Notes under the pieces: model-generated
Seen by the model: the letters and a program-made list of their open reading frames with translations, nothing else
What the model was told of the DNA's origin: nothing
Database searches by the model: none
Shown: positions 7,455 through 15,746 of the stretch, in pieces
Layout of the letters: the number at the start of each line of letters is the position of its first letter
How positions within the stretch are numbered: position 1 is the first letter of the stretch
NCBI GenBank assembly: GCA_017853785.1
Contig: JAFMIX010000004.1
Location: 1 to 25,845 of the forward strand
Length of the DNA stretch: 25,845 bases
Source: Verrucomicrobiales bacterium
GTDB taxonomy: Bacteria > Verrucomicrobiota > Verrucomicrobiia > Limisphaerales > JAFMIX01
Direction: 5' to 3'
Position numbers and translations under genes: made by a program

Positions 7455-8204
7455 ATGAAACGCACCACCTCCTGCGCCGCCGCATTCACCCTTCTGCTCG
7501 CCGCCAGCCTGACCGCCCTCGCCCAATCCGGGCCCGGCAGCGCCGGCATGAATGCCAGCTTCACCAGAATCTTCGGCGCGAACAACGCCTTCACCGCCGA
7601 CGTGGACATGGATATCACCGCCCCCGACGGCAAGACCATGAGCCTGCCCGCGAGCTTCGCCGTGCTCGACACCAAGATGCGCTCCGAGATCGACATGACC
7701 AAAGTCAAAGGCCAGGCCCTGCCGCCCGAAGCGCTGGACAGCATGAAACAGATGGGCATGGACCACATCATCAACATCACCCGCACCGACCTCAAGACCA
7801 CCTACATCATCTATCCCGGCATCAAATCCTACGCCAAGATGTCCCTGTCCAAGCAAGACGCCGCCGCGCTGGACAAAGACCTGAAAGTCGAAACCACCGC
7901 GCTCGGCAAGGAAACCGTCGCCGGCCATCCCTGCGTGAAGAACAAGGTCGTCATGACCGCCAGCGACAAGCAGACGCAGGAATTCACCGTCTGGAACGCC
8001 TCCAACCTGAAAGATTTTCCAGTGCAGATCCAGACCTCGGGCAAGGAAGGCTCGCTCCTCATGCGCTACCAAAACATCAAGTTTGTGAAGCCCGACGCCG
8101 CGCAATTTGAACCACCCACCGGCTACACCGCCTACGCCGACATCCAGCAAATGATGATGGCCGCCATGCAGAAGATGCTGAGCGACATGGGAGCGCCGAA
8201 ATAA
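7455..8204 (+). CDS. Exported DUF4412-like protein
   Basis: A 249-residue protein with a clear signal peptide (about 1-23, LLLAASLTALAQ). The mature region is beta-rich with repeated stretches such as KTTYIIYPGIKSYAKM and ETVAGHPCVKNKVVM, and near the C-terminus it has the pattern PVQIQTSGKEGSLLMRYQNI. This arrangement matches DUF4412-type periplasmic or outer-membrane-associated proteins, which resemble LolA/LolB-like half barrels; the biochemical function is unknown. The C-terminus ends in a Met-rich helix (IQQMMMAAMQKMLSDM). A TATCCT box lies eight bases before the ATG, and there is no Shine-Dalgarno sequence, so the transcript may have a very short leader. It is divergent from the M16 pair and converges on rimO. 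Confidence 0.78.
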   Translation: MKRTTSCAAAFTLLLAASLTALAQSGPGSAGMNASFTRIFGANNAFTADVDMDITAPDGKTMSLPASFAVLDTKMRSEIDMTKVKGQALPPEALDSMKQMGMDHIINITRTDLKTTYIIYPGIKSYAKMSLSKQDAAALDKDLKVETTALGKETVAGHPCVKNKVVMTASDKQTQEFTVWNASNLKDFPVQIQTSGKEGSLLMRYQNIKFVKPDAAQFEPPTGYTAYADIQQMMMAAMQKMLSDMGAPK

Positions 8205-8261
8205 CCTGCGCCTTGCAGCCGCGCTTGTGAAACCGCCGACACCCCTGCCCGCCGGGAATCT

Positions 8262-8277
8262 GCGTTGTCACCAACGC
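8262..8277. terminator. Small hairpin between convergent genes
   Basis: GCGTTG-TCAC-CAACGC forms a 6-bp perfect stem with a 4-base loop, two bases from the rimO stop and downstream of the DUF4412 gene. It lacks a T-tract on either strand, so terminator activity is only a guess from its position. Confidence 0.3.
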
Positions 8278-8279
8278 GG

Positions 8280-9971
8280 CTAAGGCACGGTGGCGATGAG
8301 GTCGTAATCGGTGTGCCCGACAACTTTTACGCGGGCGAATTCGCCCACCGGCAGCTTGCCCCGCACATAAACCCGGCCATCGATGTCCGGCGCGTCCGCT
8401 TCACCGCGGGCGACCAAGTAGTTCTTGGTTGAGAGCTGAGAGTTGAGAGCTTCCGATTCGCGCATCAGGCCGTGTTCCCAGGAGGAGACATTCGCCTGCT
8501 GCAACTGCTTCGCGTTCGCCGTGCCTTCGATCAGCACCTTCAACTCGCGGCCCACGAAGGATTCGGAGACGGCAACGGCGACCTGATGTTGCGCGGCCAT
8601 GGCGAGTTCGCGGCGTTTTTGCTTCACTTTGTCCGAGATCTGGCCGGACATCGCGCCGGCGCGGGTGCCGTCTTCCTGCGAATACGCGAACACGCCGAGC
8701 CGCTCGAACTTCGTGTCGCGGATGAAATCGAGCAGCGTGTTGAAGCTGGCCTCGGTTTCGCCGGGGAAGCCGACGATGAACGTCGTCCGCAACGCGATGC
8801 CGGGGATGCCGGCGCGGATGCGGGCGATGAGGTCCACGATGTATTGCTGCGAGGTCTCGCGCCTCATGCGTTCGAGCATGTTCTCGTGGATGTGCTGGAG
8901 CGGGATGTCCACATAGCGCGCCACTTTCTGGCACGCGGCGATGGTGGCGATGAGTTCATCAGTCCAATGCGCCGGGTGCGTGTAGAGCAGGCGGATCCAG
9001 AAATCGCCTTTGAGCGAATTCAACTCGCGTAGCAGCGTGCAGATGGTGGTGGCATCGGTGGCGAGGGATTTGGCGGCGGCGGAAAATTTCTCCGGCGAGG
9101 AAATCGCGCGGCTGTGGTTCGGGCGCAGGTCGAGGCCGTAGTAGGTCGAGTCCTGCGAAATCAGATTGATCTCCTTCACGCCGTCAGCGATGAGCGCCTT
9201 GGCTTCGGCGACGATATCCGCCTGCGTGCGGCTGCGGTGCGAGCCGCGCATCCGGGGGATGATGCAGAAGCTGCACGGGTGGTTGCAACCCTCGGCGATC
9301 TTCAGGTAGGCGAAATGGCGCGGCGTGAGCCGGAAGCGCGGCGTCTCAAAATCGGGGATAAACACCGGGCGGGCGGTCACATCCAGCAGAGGCGAGGATG
9401 GAGGATGGAGGATGGAAGATGGCTTTGCGCTGACGACCCTTCTGGTCTTGCCGAATTTGTCGGTGCCGCGGAGGGATTCTTCTTTTTCGTGGGCGGAGAG
9501 GTCGCGGTTCTTTTCCAGTTCGTTCAGCCGCGCGGTGACTTTTTTCTTCTGGCTTCTGGCTTCTGGCTTCTGGCTTCTGGCGCTCCGCGCCGCGATCGCC
9601 TTGCCCACGATATCGCCGACATGTGCGACCTGGTCGATGCCCATGAAGGCGTCCACCTCGGGCATGAGCTGGGGGAGTTCCTCGCGGAAGCGTTGCGAGA
9701 GGCAGCCGGATACGATCACGGCCTGGCCGCGCTGGTTGGCGTCACGGAGCTCGACGGATTCAAGGATGGTGTCCACGCTCTCCTCCTGCGCGGAGTCAAT
9801 GAAGGAGCAGGTGTTGACGATCACGGCATCGGCTGCCGCGGCATCGTTGGTAATCTCCACGCCGGATTTGAGGAGCGAACCGAGCATGATCTCGGCGTCC
9901 ACCAGGTTCTTGGCGCAGCCGAGGGAAATCATCCCGACCCGCAACGGCCGGCTGGAGGTGGTGGGCTTCAT
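8280..9971 (-). CDS. rimO: Ribosomal protein S12 methylthiotransferase RimO, with repeat-derived inserts
   Basis: A radical-SAM enzyme that methylthiolates the conserved Asp of ribosomal protein S12. The N-terminal MTTase domain binds one Fe-S cluster through C19 (LGCAKN), C55 (VNTCSF) and C90 (VSGCLSQR). The radical-SAM domain has C229-xxx-C233-xx-C236 (EGCNHPCSFC), and a C-terminal TRAM domain carries DAPDIDGRVYV. The protein is 563 residues, whereas typical RimO has about 430-450. The excess lies in a linker (about 128-205), a second insert (about 283-312) and a short one before TRAM (about 507-516). Three of these stretches are encoded by 7-base tandem arrays (separate entries). I chose the ATG at 9971 because conserved sequence (RVGMISLGC) follows it. 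The gene starts one base after the pyruvate carboxylase stop, so it is probably co-transcribed. Confidence 0.93.
   Translation of the reverse strand: MKPTTSSRPLRVGMISLGCAKNLVDAEIMLGSLLKSGVEITNDAAAADAVIVNTCSFIDSAQEESVDTILESVELRDANQRGQAVIVSGCLSQRFREELPQLMPEVDAFMGIDQVAHVGDIVGKAIAARSARSQKPEARSQKKKVTARLNELEKNRDLSAHEKEESLRGTDKFGKTRRVVSAKPSSILHPPSSPLLDVTARPVFIPDFETPRFRLTPRHFAYLKIAEGCNHPCSFCIIPRMRGSHRSRTQADIVAEAKALIADGVKEINLISQDSTYYGLDLRPNHSRAISSPEKFSAAAKSLATDATTICTLLRELNSLKGDFWIRLLYTHPAHWTDELIATIAACQKVARYVDIPLQHIHENMLERMRRETSQQYIVDLIARIRAGIPGIALRTTFIVGFPGETEASFNTLLDFIRDTKFERLGVFAYSQEDGTRAGAMSGQISDKVKQKRRELAMAAQHQVAVAVSESFVGRELKVLIEGTANAKQLQQANVSSWEHGLMRESEALNSQLSTKNYLVARGEADAPDIDGRVYVRGKLPVGEFARVKVVGHTDYDLIATVP
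8428..8450 (-). repeat. Heptanucleotide array A (unit GTTGAGA on + strand; TCTCAAC in coding sense) in rimO
   Basis: Three units (GTTGAGA, GCTGAGA, GTTGAGA), the middle one with one change. In the coding direction they give ALNSQLST, residues 508-515 of RimO, between the radical-SAM and TRAM domains. In the coding sense the unit has no stop codon in any frame; its reverse complement would contain TGA. Confidence 0.75.
9396..9423 (-). repeat. Heptanucleotide array B (unit GGATGGA; coding sense TCCATCC) in rimO
   Basis: Three perfect GGATGGA units and a fourth degenerate one (AGATGGC). Read in the coding direction they give the peptide PSSILHPPSS at about residues 184-193, in the linker between the MTTase and radical-SAM domains of RimO. 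Confidence 0.85.
9547..9581 (-). repeat. Heptanucleotide array C (unit TTCTGGC; coding sense GCCAGAA) in rimO
   Basis: Five perfect, contiguous copies of TTCTGGC (35 bases). In the coding direction they give ARSQKPEARSQK, residues 131-142 of RimO, at the start of the interdomain linker. This is the longest and purest array in the window. Its length is not a multiple of three, so flanking sequence sets the frame. Confidence 0.93.
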
Positions 9972-9972
9972 G

Positions 9973-12900
9973 TCAGGCAGCGCGGATGCGGGCGATGAGG
10001 TCCTTGCTCTCCACCGCGTCGCTGACGGCGACACAGATTTCCTCCACGACGCCGTCGTGCGGGACGTAGACGGTGGTCTGCATCTTCATGGCTTCGAGGA
10101 CGAGGAGCTTGTCGCCTTTGGCGACCTTCGCGCCGACGCTCACGGCGAGCGCGGTGACGAGGCCGGGGATGGGAGCGCCGACTTCGCCGGGCTTGGCGGG
10201 ATCGGCCTTGACGCGGGCCTTGACGGTGGGTTTCACGGCTTTGTCCACGACAGCAAGCTGGCGCGTCATGCCGTTCAACTCGAAGCTGACGGAGCGTTTA
10301 CCCTCGGCATCCACCGCGCCGATGTTGACGAGGCGGATGAAGAGGACTTTGCCCGGCTCGATCTCGATGGAGATTTCCTGGCCGATTTTCATGCCGTAGA
10401 AAAACGCCGGGGTCGGCAGCACGGAGAGATCGCCGCTGGCCTGCACTTTGCGGACGTATTCGGCGAACACTTCGGGATACATGACGTGGCTGAAGACGTC
10501 GTCGATCGTCGCGTCGCGCTTGAGCTTGGGCGCGAGTTCGTCCGCGATTTTCTTGAAGTTCAACGGTTTCAAGCCCGCGCCGGGACGGCCCTTGACGGGT
10601 TTGCGATTGCCGAGGACGACGTGCTGGAGCTTCTTCGGCCAGCCGCCCATCGGTTGGCCGAGCCCGCCGCTCAGCATGTCGATCACCGACTCGGGGAACG
10701 ACACGCTGCCGGGTTCGAGGTTGACGACGTCGGCGGGTTTGATGCCGCGCGTAATGAGGAACATGGTCATATCGCCCACGACTTTGCTACTGGGCGTGAC
10801 CTTGACGATATCGCCGAAGAGTTCATTGACCTCGGCGTAGGTGCGCGCGATTTCGGGCCAGCGGTGCGCGAGGCCCATGCCGGCGGCCTGTTCCTTGAGG
10901 TTGGTGAATTGCCCGCCGGGCATCTCATGCAGATAGACTTCCGCGCTGCCGGCCTTCGGCGAGGTATCAAACGGCGCGTAGAAGGTGCGGACATGTTCCC
11001 AGTAGTCGGCGAGCTCGTTCAACGCGCCGAGGTCCAAGCCGGTGGCGCGCTTGGTGAATTCCAGCGCGGCGACGACTGAATTCAAATTCGGCTGGCTCGT
11101 CGAGCCGCTCATGGACGCGATGGCGAGGTCGGCGATGTCCACGCCCGCGTCGGCAGCGGCGAGCACGCTCGCGGCGGCGATACCGCTGGTGTCGTGCGTG
11201 TGGAAGTGGATGGGGATGCCGATTTCTTCCTTGAGCGCTTTCACGAGCACGCTTGCGGCGGCGGGTTGGCAGAGGCCGGCCATGTCCTTGATGGCGAGGA
11301 CGTGCGCGCCCATCTTTTCCAATTCCTTCGCGAGCTTGACGTAATATTTCAGCGAATACTTGCTGCGCGATTTGTCGAGGATGTTACCGGTGTAGCAGAG
11401 GGCGGCTTCGCAGACGGCGTGGGTTTCGTTCACGGCGTCCATGGCGACCTTGAGGTTCGGCAGGTAGTTGAGCGAGTCGAACACGCGGAAGATGTCCATG
11501 CCCGCCTCGGCGGAATGCTTCACGAAACCGGCGACGGCGTTGTCGGGGTAATTGGAATAGCCGACGGCGTTCGAGCCGCGGAACAACATCTGGAAACAGA
11601 TGTTCGGCACAGCTTCGCGCAAGGTGCGCAGGCGCGCCCACGGGTCCTCGTGCAGGAAGCGCAGCGCGGTGTCGAACGTCGCGCCGCCCCACATCTCCAT
11701 CGAGTATAGGTTCGGTGTCCGGCGCGCGACGGCAGCGGCGACGGCGAGCATATCGTAGCTGCGCAGGCGCGTGGCGAAGAGGGATTGATGCGCGTCGCGG
11801 AAAGTCGTGTCGGTGACCAGCAACTGCTTTTGCTTGAGCGTCCATTGCGCGAACTTCTTCGGGCCGAGTTCGAGCAGCAACTGCCGCGTGCCAGCGGGCG
11901 GGACTTGTTTGTGGTCGTAGGCCGGCACGCGCGCGGGGGTGAGCAACTCCTTCGGCACGTAACCTTTGGCGTGCGGGTTGCCGTTCACGGTCACGTCGCC
12001 GATGAAGGCGAGCAGCTTGGTGGCGCGATCGCGCTTGGCCTTGAACTTGAAGAGCTCGGGCGTGGTGTCGATCAAGGTGGTCGAGGCCTGACCGCTGCTG
12101 AAGATCGGGTTGTGGATGACGTTTTCGAGGAACGGGATGTTCGTCTTCACGCCGCGGATGCGGAATTCGCGCAGGGCGCGATCCATACGTTGCAACGCAG
12201 CGGCAAACGTTGGCCCGCTCACCGTGAGCTTCACCAGGAGCGAGTCATAGAAGGGCGTGATGACCGCGCCGCCGTAACCCATGCCGCCATCGAGCCGCAC
12301 GCCGAAGCCGCCGGCGCTGCGATAGGTTAGGATGCGGCCATAGTCGGGCTGGAATTTGTTCTCCGGGTCTTCCGTGGTGATGCGGCATTGCACGGCGTAA
12401 CCGCTGCGGCGGATTTCGTTCTGCGCCGGGATGCCGACTTCCTCGCCGTGCATGGGCTTGCCATCGGCGATGAGGATCTGGGAGCGCACGAGGTCAATGC
12501 CGGTGATGACCTCCGTGACGGTGTGCTCCACCTGGATGCGCGGGTTCATCTCGATGAAAAACCATTCCTTGGTGTCCTGGTCGTAGAGAAATTCCACCGT
12601 ACCGGCGTTGTCGTATTTGATTTCCTGGCAGAGCCGCGCCGCGGCGGCGCACAACTCGTGACGCACCTGTTCGTCCAGTTCCACGCTGGGCGCGATCTCG
12701 ATGACCTTCTGGTGGCGGCGCTGCACCGAGCAGTCACGCTCGTGTAGGTGAACGACGTTCCCGTGCTTGTCGCCGAGGATTTGCACCTCGATGTGTTTCG
12801 CCCGCGGAATGTAGCGCTCCAGAAACACCGCCGGATTGCCGAAGGCGCGGCCCGCCTCGCCCTGTGCTTCGTCAAGCAGGTCGGCGAGATCGCCAGGCTT

Positions 12901-13443
12901 GGTGACGACGCGCATGCCGCGGCCGCCGCCGCCGAACGCAGCCTTGATGATGAGCGGGAAGCCGATTTCCTTGGCGGCCTTCAAAGCGGCGCTGCGGTCG
13001 GAGATCGGGTCTTCCGTTCCGGGCAGCACCGGCACGCCGACTTTTTGCGCGAGCGCGCGGGCGGCGGTCTTGTCGCCCATGTTTTGCAACAGTTCCACGC
13101 GCGGGCCGACGAAAATGATGCCCGCTTCCTCGCACGCCTTGGCGAAGCTGGCGTTCTCGGAAAGAAATCCGTAGCCGGGATGGATCATGTCCACGCCCTT
13201 TTCCTTGGCGAGCGCGATGATGCTGGGGATGTCCAGATACGCACCGACCGGCCCCTTGCCTTCGCCGACGACGTAGGCTTCGTCCGCCTTGAAACGGTGG
13301 ATGGCAAGGCGGTCTTCCTGCGCGTAGATGGCGACGGTGCGGAAGCCCAGCTCGGTGGCGGCACGAAAGACGCGGATGGCGATTTCGCTGCGGTTGGCGA
13401 CGAGCAATTTTCTCTGGCGCGGTGAAGATGTTTGCAAACCCAT
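9973..13443 (-). CDS. pyc: Pyruvate carboxylase, single-chain
   Basis: ATP- and biotin-dependent carboxylation of pyruvate to oxaloacetate, replenishing the TCA cycle and feeding gluconeogenesis. The 1156 residues follow the canonical order. The biotin carboxylase domain (about 10-460) has the ATP-grasp motif FGGGGRGMRVV and FIEMNPRIQVEHTVTE. The carboxyltransferase domain (about 535-810) has VTDTTFRDAHQSLFATRLR and EMWGGATFDTALRF. The allosteric/linker and conserved carboxylase domain follows, and a C-terminal biotinyl domain has LVLEAMKMQTT, with about K1120 as the biotin site. The preferred start is the ATG at 13443; an in-frame ATG at 13464 would add seven residues with no homology. The gene is divergent from the M3 peptidase gene (116-base gap), and its stop abuts rimO. 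Confidence 0.97.
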   Translation of the reverse strand: MGLQTSSPRQRKLLVANRSEIAIRVFRAATELGFRTVAIYAQEDRLAIHRFKADEAYVVGEGKGPVGAYLDIPSIIALAKEKGVDMIHPGYGFLSENASFAKACEEAGIIFVGPRVELLQNMGDKTAARALAQKVGVPVLPGTEDPISDRSAALKAAKEIGFPLIIKAAFGGGGRGMRVVTKPGDLADLLDEAQGEAGRAFGNPAVFLERYIPRAKHIEVQILGDKHGNVVHLHERDCSVQRRHQKVIEIAPSVELDEQVRHELCAAAARLCQEIKYDNAGTVEFLYDQDTKEWFFIEMNPRIQVEHTVTEVITGIDLVRSQILIADGKPMHGEEVGIPAQNEIRRSGYAVQCRITTEDPENKFQPDYGRILTYRSAGGFGVRLDGGMGYGGAVITPFYDSLLVKLTVSGPTFAAALQRMDRALREFRIRGVKTNIPFLENVIHNPIFSSGQASTTLIDTTPELFKFKAKRDRATKLLAFIGDVTVNGNPHAKGYVPKELLTPARVPAYDHKQVPPAGTRQLLLELGPKKFAQWTLKQKQLLVTDTTFRDAHQSLFATRLRSYDMLAVAAAVARRTPNLYSMEMWGGATFDTALRFLHEDPWARLRTLREAVPNICFQMLFRGSNAVGYSNYPDNAVAGFVKHSAEAGMDIFRVFDSLNYLPNLKVAMDAVNETHAVCEAALCYTGNILDKSRSKYSLKYYVKLAKELEKMGAHVLAIKDMAGLCQPAAASVLVKALKEEIGIPIHFHTHDTSGIAAASVLAAADAGVDIADLAIASMSGSTSQPNLNSVVAALEFTKRATGLDLGALNELADYWEHVRTFYAPFDTSPKAGSAEVYLHEMPGGQFTNLKEQAAGMGLAHRWPEIARTYAEVNELFGDIVKVTPSSKVVGDMTMFLITRGIKPADVVNLEPGSVSFPESVIDMLSGGLGQPMGGWPKKLQHVVLGNRKPVKGRPGAGLKPLNFKKIADELAPKLKRDATIDDVFSHVMYPEVFAEYVRKVQASGDLSVLPTPAFFYGMKIGQEISIEIEPGKVLFIRLVNIGAVDAEGKRSVSFELNGMTRQLAVVDKAVKPTVKARVKADPAKPGEVGAPIPGLVTALAVSVGAKVAKGDKLLVLEAMKMQTTVYVPHDGVVEEICVAVSDAVESKDLIARIRAA

Positions 13444-13525
13444 AATTAGACCGGAGCATAGCAATGCGGCGGGGCAAGGGAAAGCCTTCCGGGGAAAATT
13501 TTTGCCGCGCCGGCCAACATCCGGC

Positions 13526-13559
13526 TTGAACCGACGAGGTTTGCCGCTAATTTCCCGCC
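13526..13559 (+). promoter_or_regulatory. Putative promoter giving a leaderless transcript (M3 peptidase gene)
   Basis: TTGAAC (13526-13531), a 16-base spacer and TAATTT (13548-13553), then CCCGCC directly before the ATG at 13560. With the usual 5-8 bases from -10 to transcription start, RNA would begin at or next to the ATG. No Shine-Dalgarno sequence is present. The layout is nearly identical to that of the next gene (15713-15746). Confidence 0.5.
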
Positions 13560-15683
13560 ATGCGTTCCGCCCTTGTCGCCAGTTGTTTGATTTCGCTTTC
13601 CCTGCTCACCGCCTGCCGGCATCCCGCTCGCAGCAATATTACACCATCGCCCGCCGCCAAAACTGATTTCATGAAAGAATTCCAAGCCCGCGCCGCCAAG
13701 TTCAACGCCGTCGTCGCCCTGCCGCCATTTGAGACCACCACCAACGGCATCGCCGCCGCCGCGAAACAGGCCATCGCCAAAGGCAACGCCGCGCTCGACT
13801 GCATCGGCGCGTTGCCGCCGGCGAGCGTGACTTTCGCCAACACCTTGCGCGCGCTCGACGACATGAGCTTCCACACCGGCCTGATTTCGAGCCGCCTCCA
13901 CTTGATCAAGGAAACCAGCACCGACGCCGCGTTGCGCGAAGCCGCCACGGACGCCATCAAGGAACTCGAGGACTGGGCGGTGGGGCTGGATTATCGCGAG
14001 GACGTTTACCGCGCGGTGCAGGCCTACGCCGACACCAAGCCGCAGCTCGCCGGCGAGGACGCCAAGCTGCTCGAGGATTGCCTGCGCGATTATCGCCGCA
14101 GCGGTTTTCTGCTCCCCAAGGCCGAGCGCGACGAGGTGGAACGCCTGCGCAAGGACCTCGCCAAGCTTGCCACCGACTACGAGGTCAACATCACCAAGGC
14201 CCAACTGCCCCTGCGCTTCTCCAAGGCCGAGCTTGCCGGTTGCCCGGACAGCTTCCTGGAGCAGATCGCAACCAACGGCGAATATGAAGTGAAGGCGAAC
14301 ATCACCTGGCACTACATCATGGTCATGGACAACGCCAAGGCCGAAGCCACGCGGAAAAAACTTTTCCTCGCCCAGAACAATCTCTGCCGCGAACAGAATA
14401 TTCCTTTGCTGGAAAAAATTCTCGTCCTGCGCGACACCATCGCCAAGAAACTCGGCTACGCGACGTGGGGCGATTTTCAGACCGAGGTCAAGATGGTCAA
14501 GAACGCCGCCACCGCCATCAAGTTCCTCGAGGATTTGAAGACCGGGTTGCAGCCGAAGTTCGACGCGGAACTCGCCCAGTATCGCAAAATCAAAGCACGC
14601 GAGACCGGCGACTCCAACGCCACGCTCAACGCCTGGGACTGGCGCTATTGCGCGAACCAGTTGAAGAAGGAGAAATACAACGTGGACGCCGAGCAGTTGC
14701 GCGTCTATTTCCCCTACCAACGCGTGCTCGACGGGATGTTCACCATCTACCAGCACATCTTCGGGCTGAAGTTTGAAGCGGTCGAGCCGCCCTACAAATG
14801 GGTCGCCGACCTCCAACTCTACGCCGTGTCCGACGCCAAGACTGGCGAACCGCTCGGGCTCTTCTACCTCGATATGTTCCCGCGCGAAGGCAAATACCAC
14901 CACTTCGCGCAATTCGGCCTGATTGACGGCAAGCGGTTGCCCGACGGAAAATACCAGCGCCCGACCGTCTCCCTCGTCTGCAACTTCCCCGCGCCGACCC
15001 CGGACAAACCCTCGCTCCTCTCGCACAGCGATGTCGAGACACTCTTCCACGAGTTCGGCCACGCCATGCATTCCATCCTGACCCGCGCCCAATACGCCCG
15101 CTACTCCGGCACGAGCGTGCCGCGCGATTTCGTGGAAGCCCCCTCGCAGATGCTCGAGAACTGGGTCTGGGACAAGAAAGTTTTGGACAGCTTCGCCGCC
15201 GACTACCGCGACCCGTCCAAAAAGATTCCCGCCGAAATCCTCGCCAAACTCCACGAAGCCAAGCTCGCCACCGAAGGCACGCGCTACCGCCGCCAACTCT
15301 CCTTCGGCCTCACCGACCTGACCCTGCACACGCAGATCAACGCCGCGAACCAAAGCGAAGCCCTGCCACTCTCGAACAAAACTTTGAGCGAGGTCTTCCT
15401 ACCCGTGCCGGCGGACACGGCGTTCGTGGCCTACTTCGGCCACCTGATGGGCTACGACGCCGGCTACTACGGCTACGCCTGGGCGGACGCCATCTCCGAT
15501 GACATGGCCACCGTGTTCCAGACCGCGCCCGACGGCTTCTACGACCAAGCGGCGGGGATGCGCTTGCGGAAAGAAATCTACGAGCCGGGCGGTTCGCGCG
15601 ACGCGAATGTGTCCATCGAGAAATTCCTAGGCCGCCCGCGCGCACTGGAACCGTTTCTCAAAAAGCTCGGCATTGGGAAGTGA
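13560..15683 (+). CDS. M3-family oligopeptidase, predicted lipoprotein
   Basis: A zinc metallopeptidase of 707 residues, in the range of thimet oligopeptidase/Dcp-type M3 enzymes, which cut short peptides inside an alpha-helical channel. The catalytic motif is H497-E498-FG-H501 (TLFHEFGHAMHSIL), with E526 in VEAPSQMLENW as third zinc ligand. The Tyr-rich C-terminal segment GYDAGYYGYAWADAISDDM is the conserved substrate-binding loop. Residues 1-19 look like a lipoprotein signal with lipobox LLTAC (C19), so unlike cytosolic relatives it is probably anchored in the envelope. The downstream gene is a POT peptide transporter with a matching promoter, which suggests peptides are trimmed outside and then imported. 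The long open frame on the other strand (13446-15353) is a shadow. Confidence 0.93.
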   Translation: MRSALVASCLISLSLLTACRHPARSNITPSPAAKTDFMKEFQARAAKFNAVVALPPFETTTNGIAAAAKQAIAKGNAALDCIGALPPASVTFANTLRALDDMSFHTGLISSRLHLIKETSTDAALREAATDAIKELEDWAVGLDYREDVYRAVQAYADTKPQLAGEDAKLLEDCLRDYRRSGFLLPKAERDEVERLRKDLAKLATDYEVNITKAQLPLRFSKAELAGCPDSFLEQIATNGEYEVKANITWHYIMVMDNAKAEATRKKLFLAQNNLCREQNIPLLEKILVLRDTIAKKLGYATWGDFQTEVKMVKNAATAIKFLEDLKTGLQPKFDAELAQYRKIKARETGDSNATLNAWDWRYCANQLKKEKYNVDAEQLRVYFPYQRVLDGMFTIYQHIFGLKFEAVEPPYKWVADLQLYAVSDAKTGEPLGLFYLDMFPREGKYHHFAQFGLIDGKRLPDGKYQRPTVSLVCNFPAPTPDKPSLLSHSDVETLFHEFGHAMHSILTRAQYARYSGTSVPRDFVEAPSQMLENWVWDKKVLDSFAADYRDPSKKIPAEILAKLHEAKLATEGTRYRRQLSFGLTDLTLHTQINAANQSEALPLSNKTLSEVFLPVPADTAFVAYFGHLMGYDAGYYGYAWADAISDDMATVFQTAPDGFYDQAAGMRLRKEIYEPGGSRDANVSIEKFLGRPRALEPFLKKLGIGK

Positions 15684-15712
15684 TCTGGAGATATCGCGGC
15701 ACGAGTTTCTCG

Positions 15713-15746
15713 TTGAAATTCCTTTCCGCCTCGGAATACTCCCGCC
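15713..15746 (+). promoter_or_regulatory. Putative promoter giving a leaderless transcript (POT transporter gene)
   Basis: TTGAAA (15713-15718), a 16-base spacer and AATACT (15735-15740), then CCCGCC directly before the ATG at 15747. The spacing and the six bases before the ATG are the same as upstream of the M3 peptidase gene. No ribosome-binding site is visible. Confidence 0.5.

Noticed and set aside
9396..9581. CRISPR-like array
   Set aside because: The repeats are contiguous 7-base units without spacers, inside a coding gene, and no cas genes are present.
9325..11079. A 584-residue open frame on the plus strand
   Set aside because: It runs antisense through rimO and pyc and includes the repeat arrays read backwards (FWLLASG-type period). 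The minus-strand proteins are clearly the real ones.
13446..15353. A 635-residue open frame on the minus strand opposite the M3 peptidase gene
   Set aside because: It is an antisense shadow of a GC-rich gene: low-complexity Val/Gly/Ala/Leu composition and no motifs, whereas the plus strand encodes a complete M3 peptidase with HEFGH.
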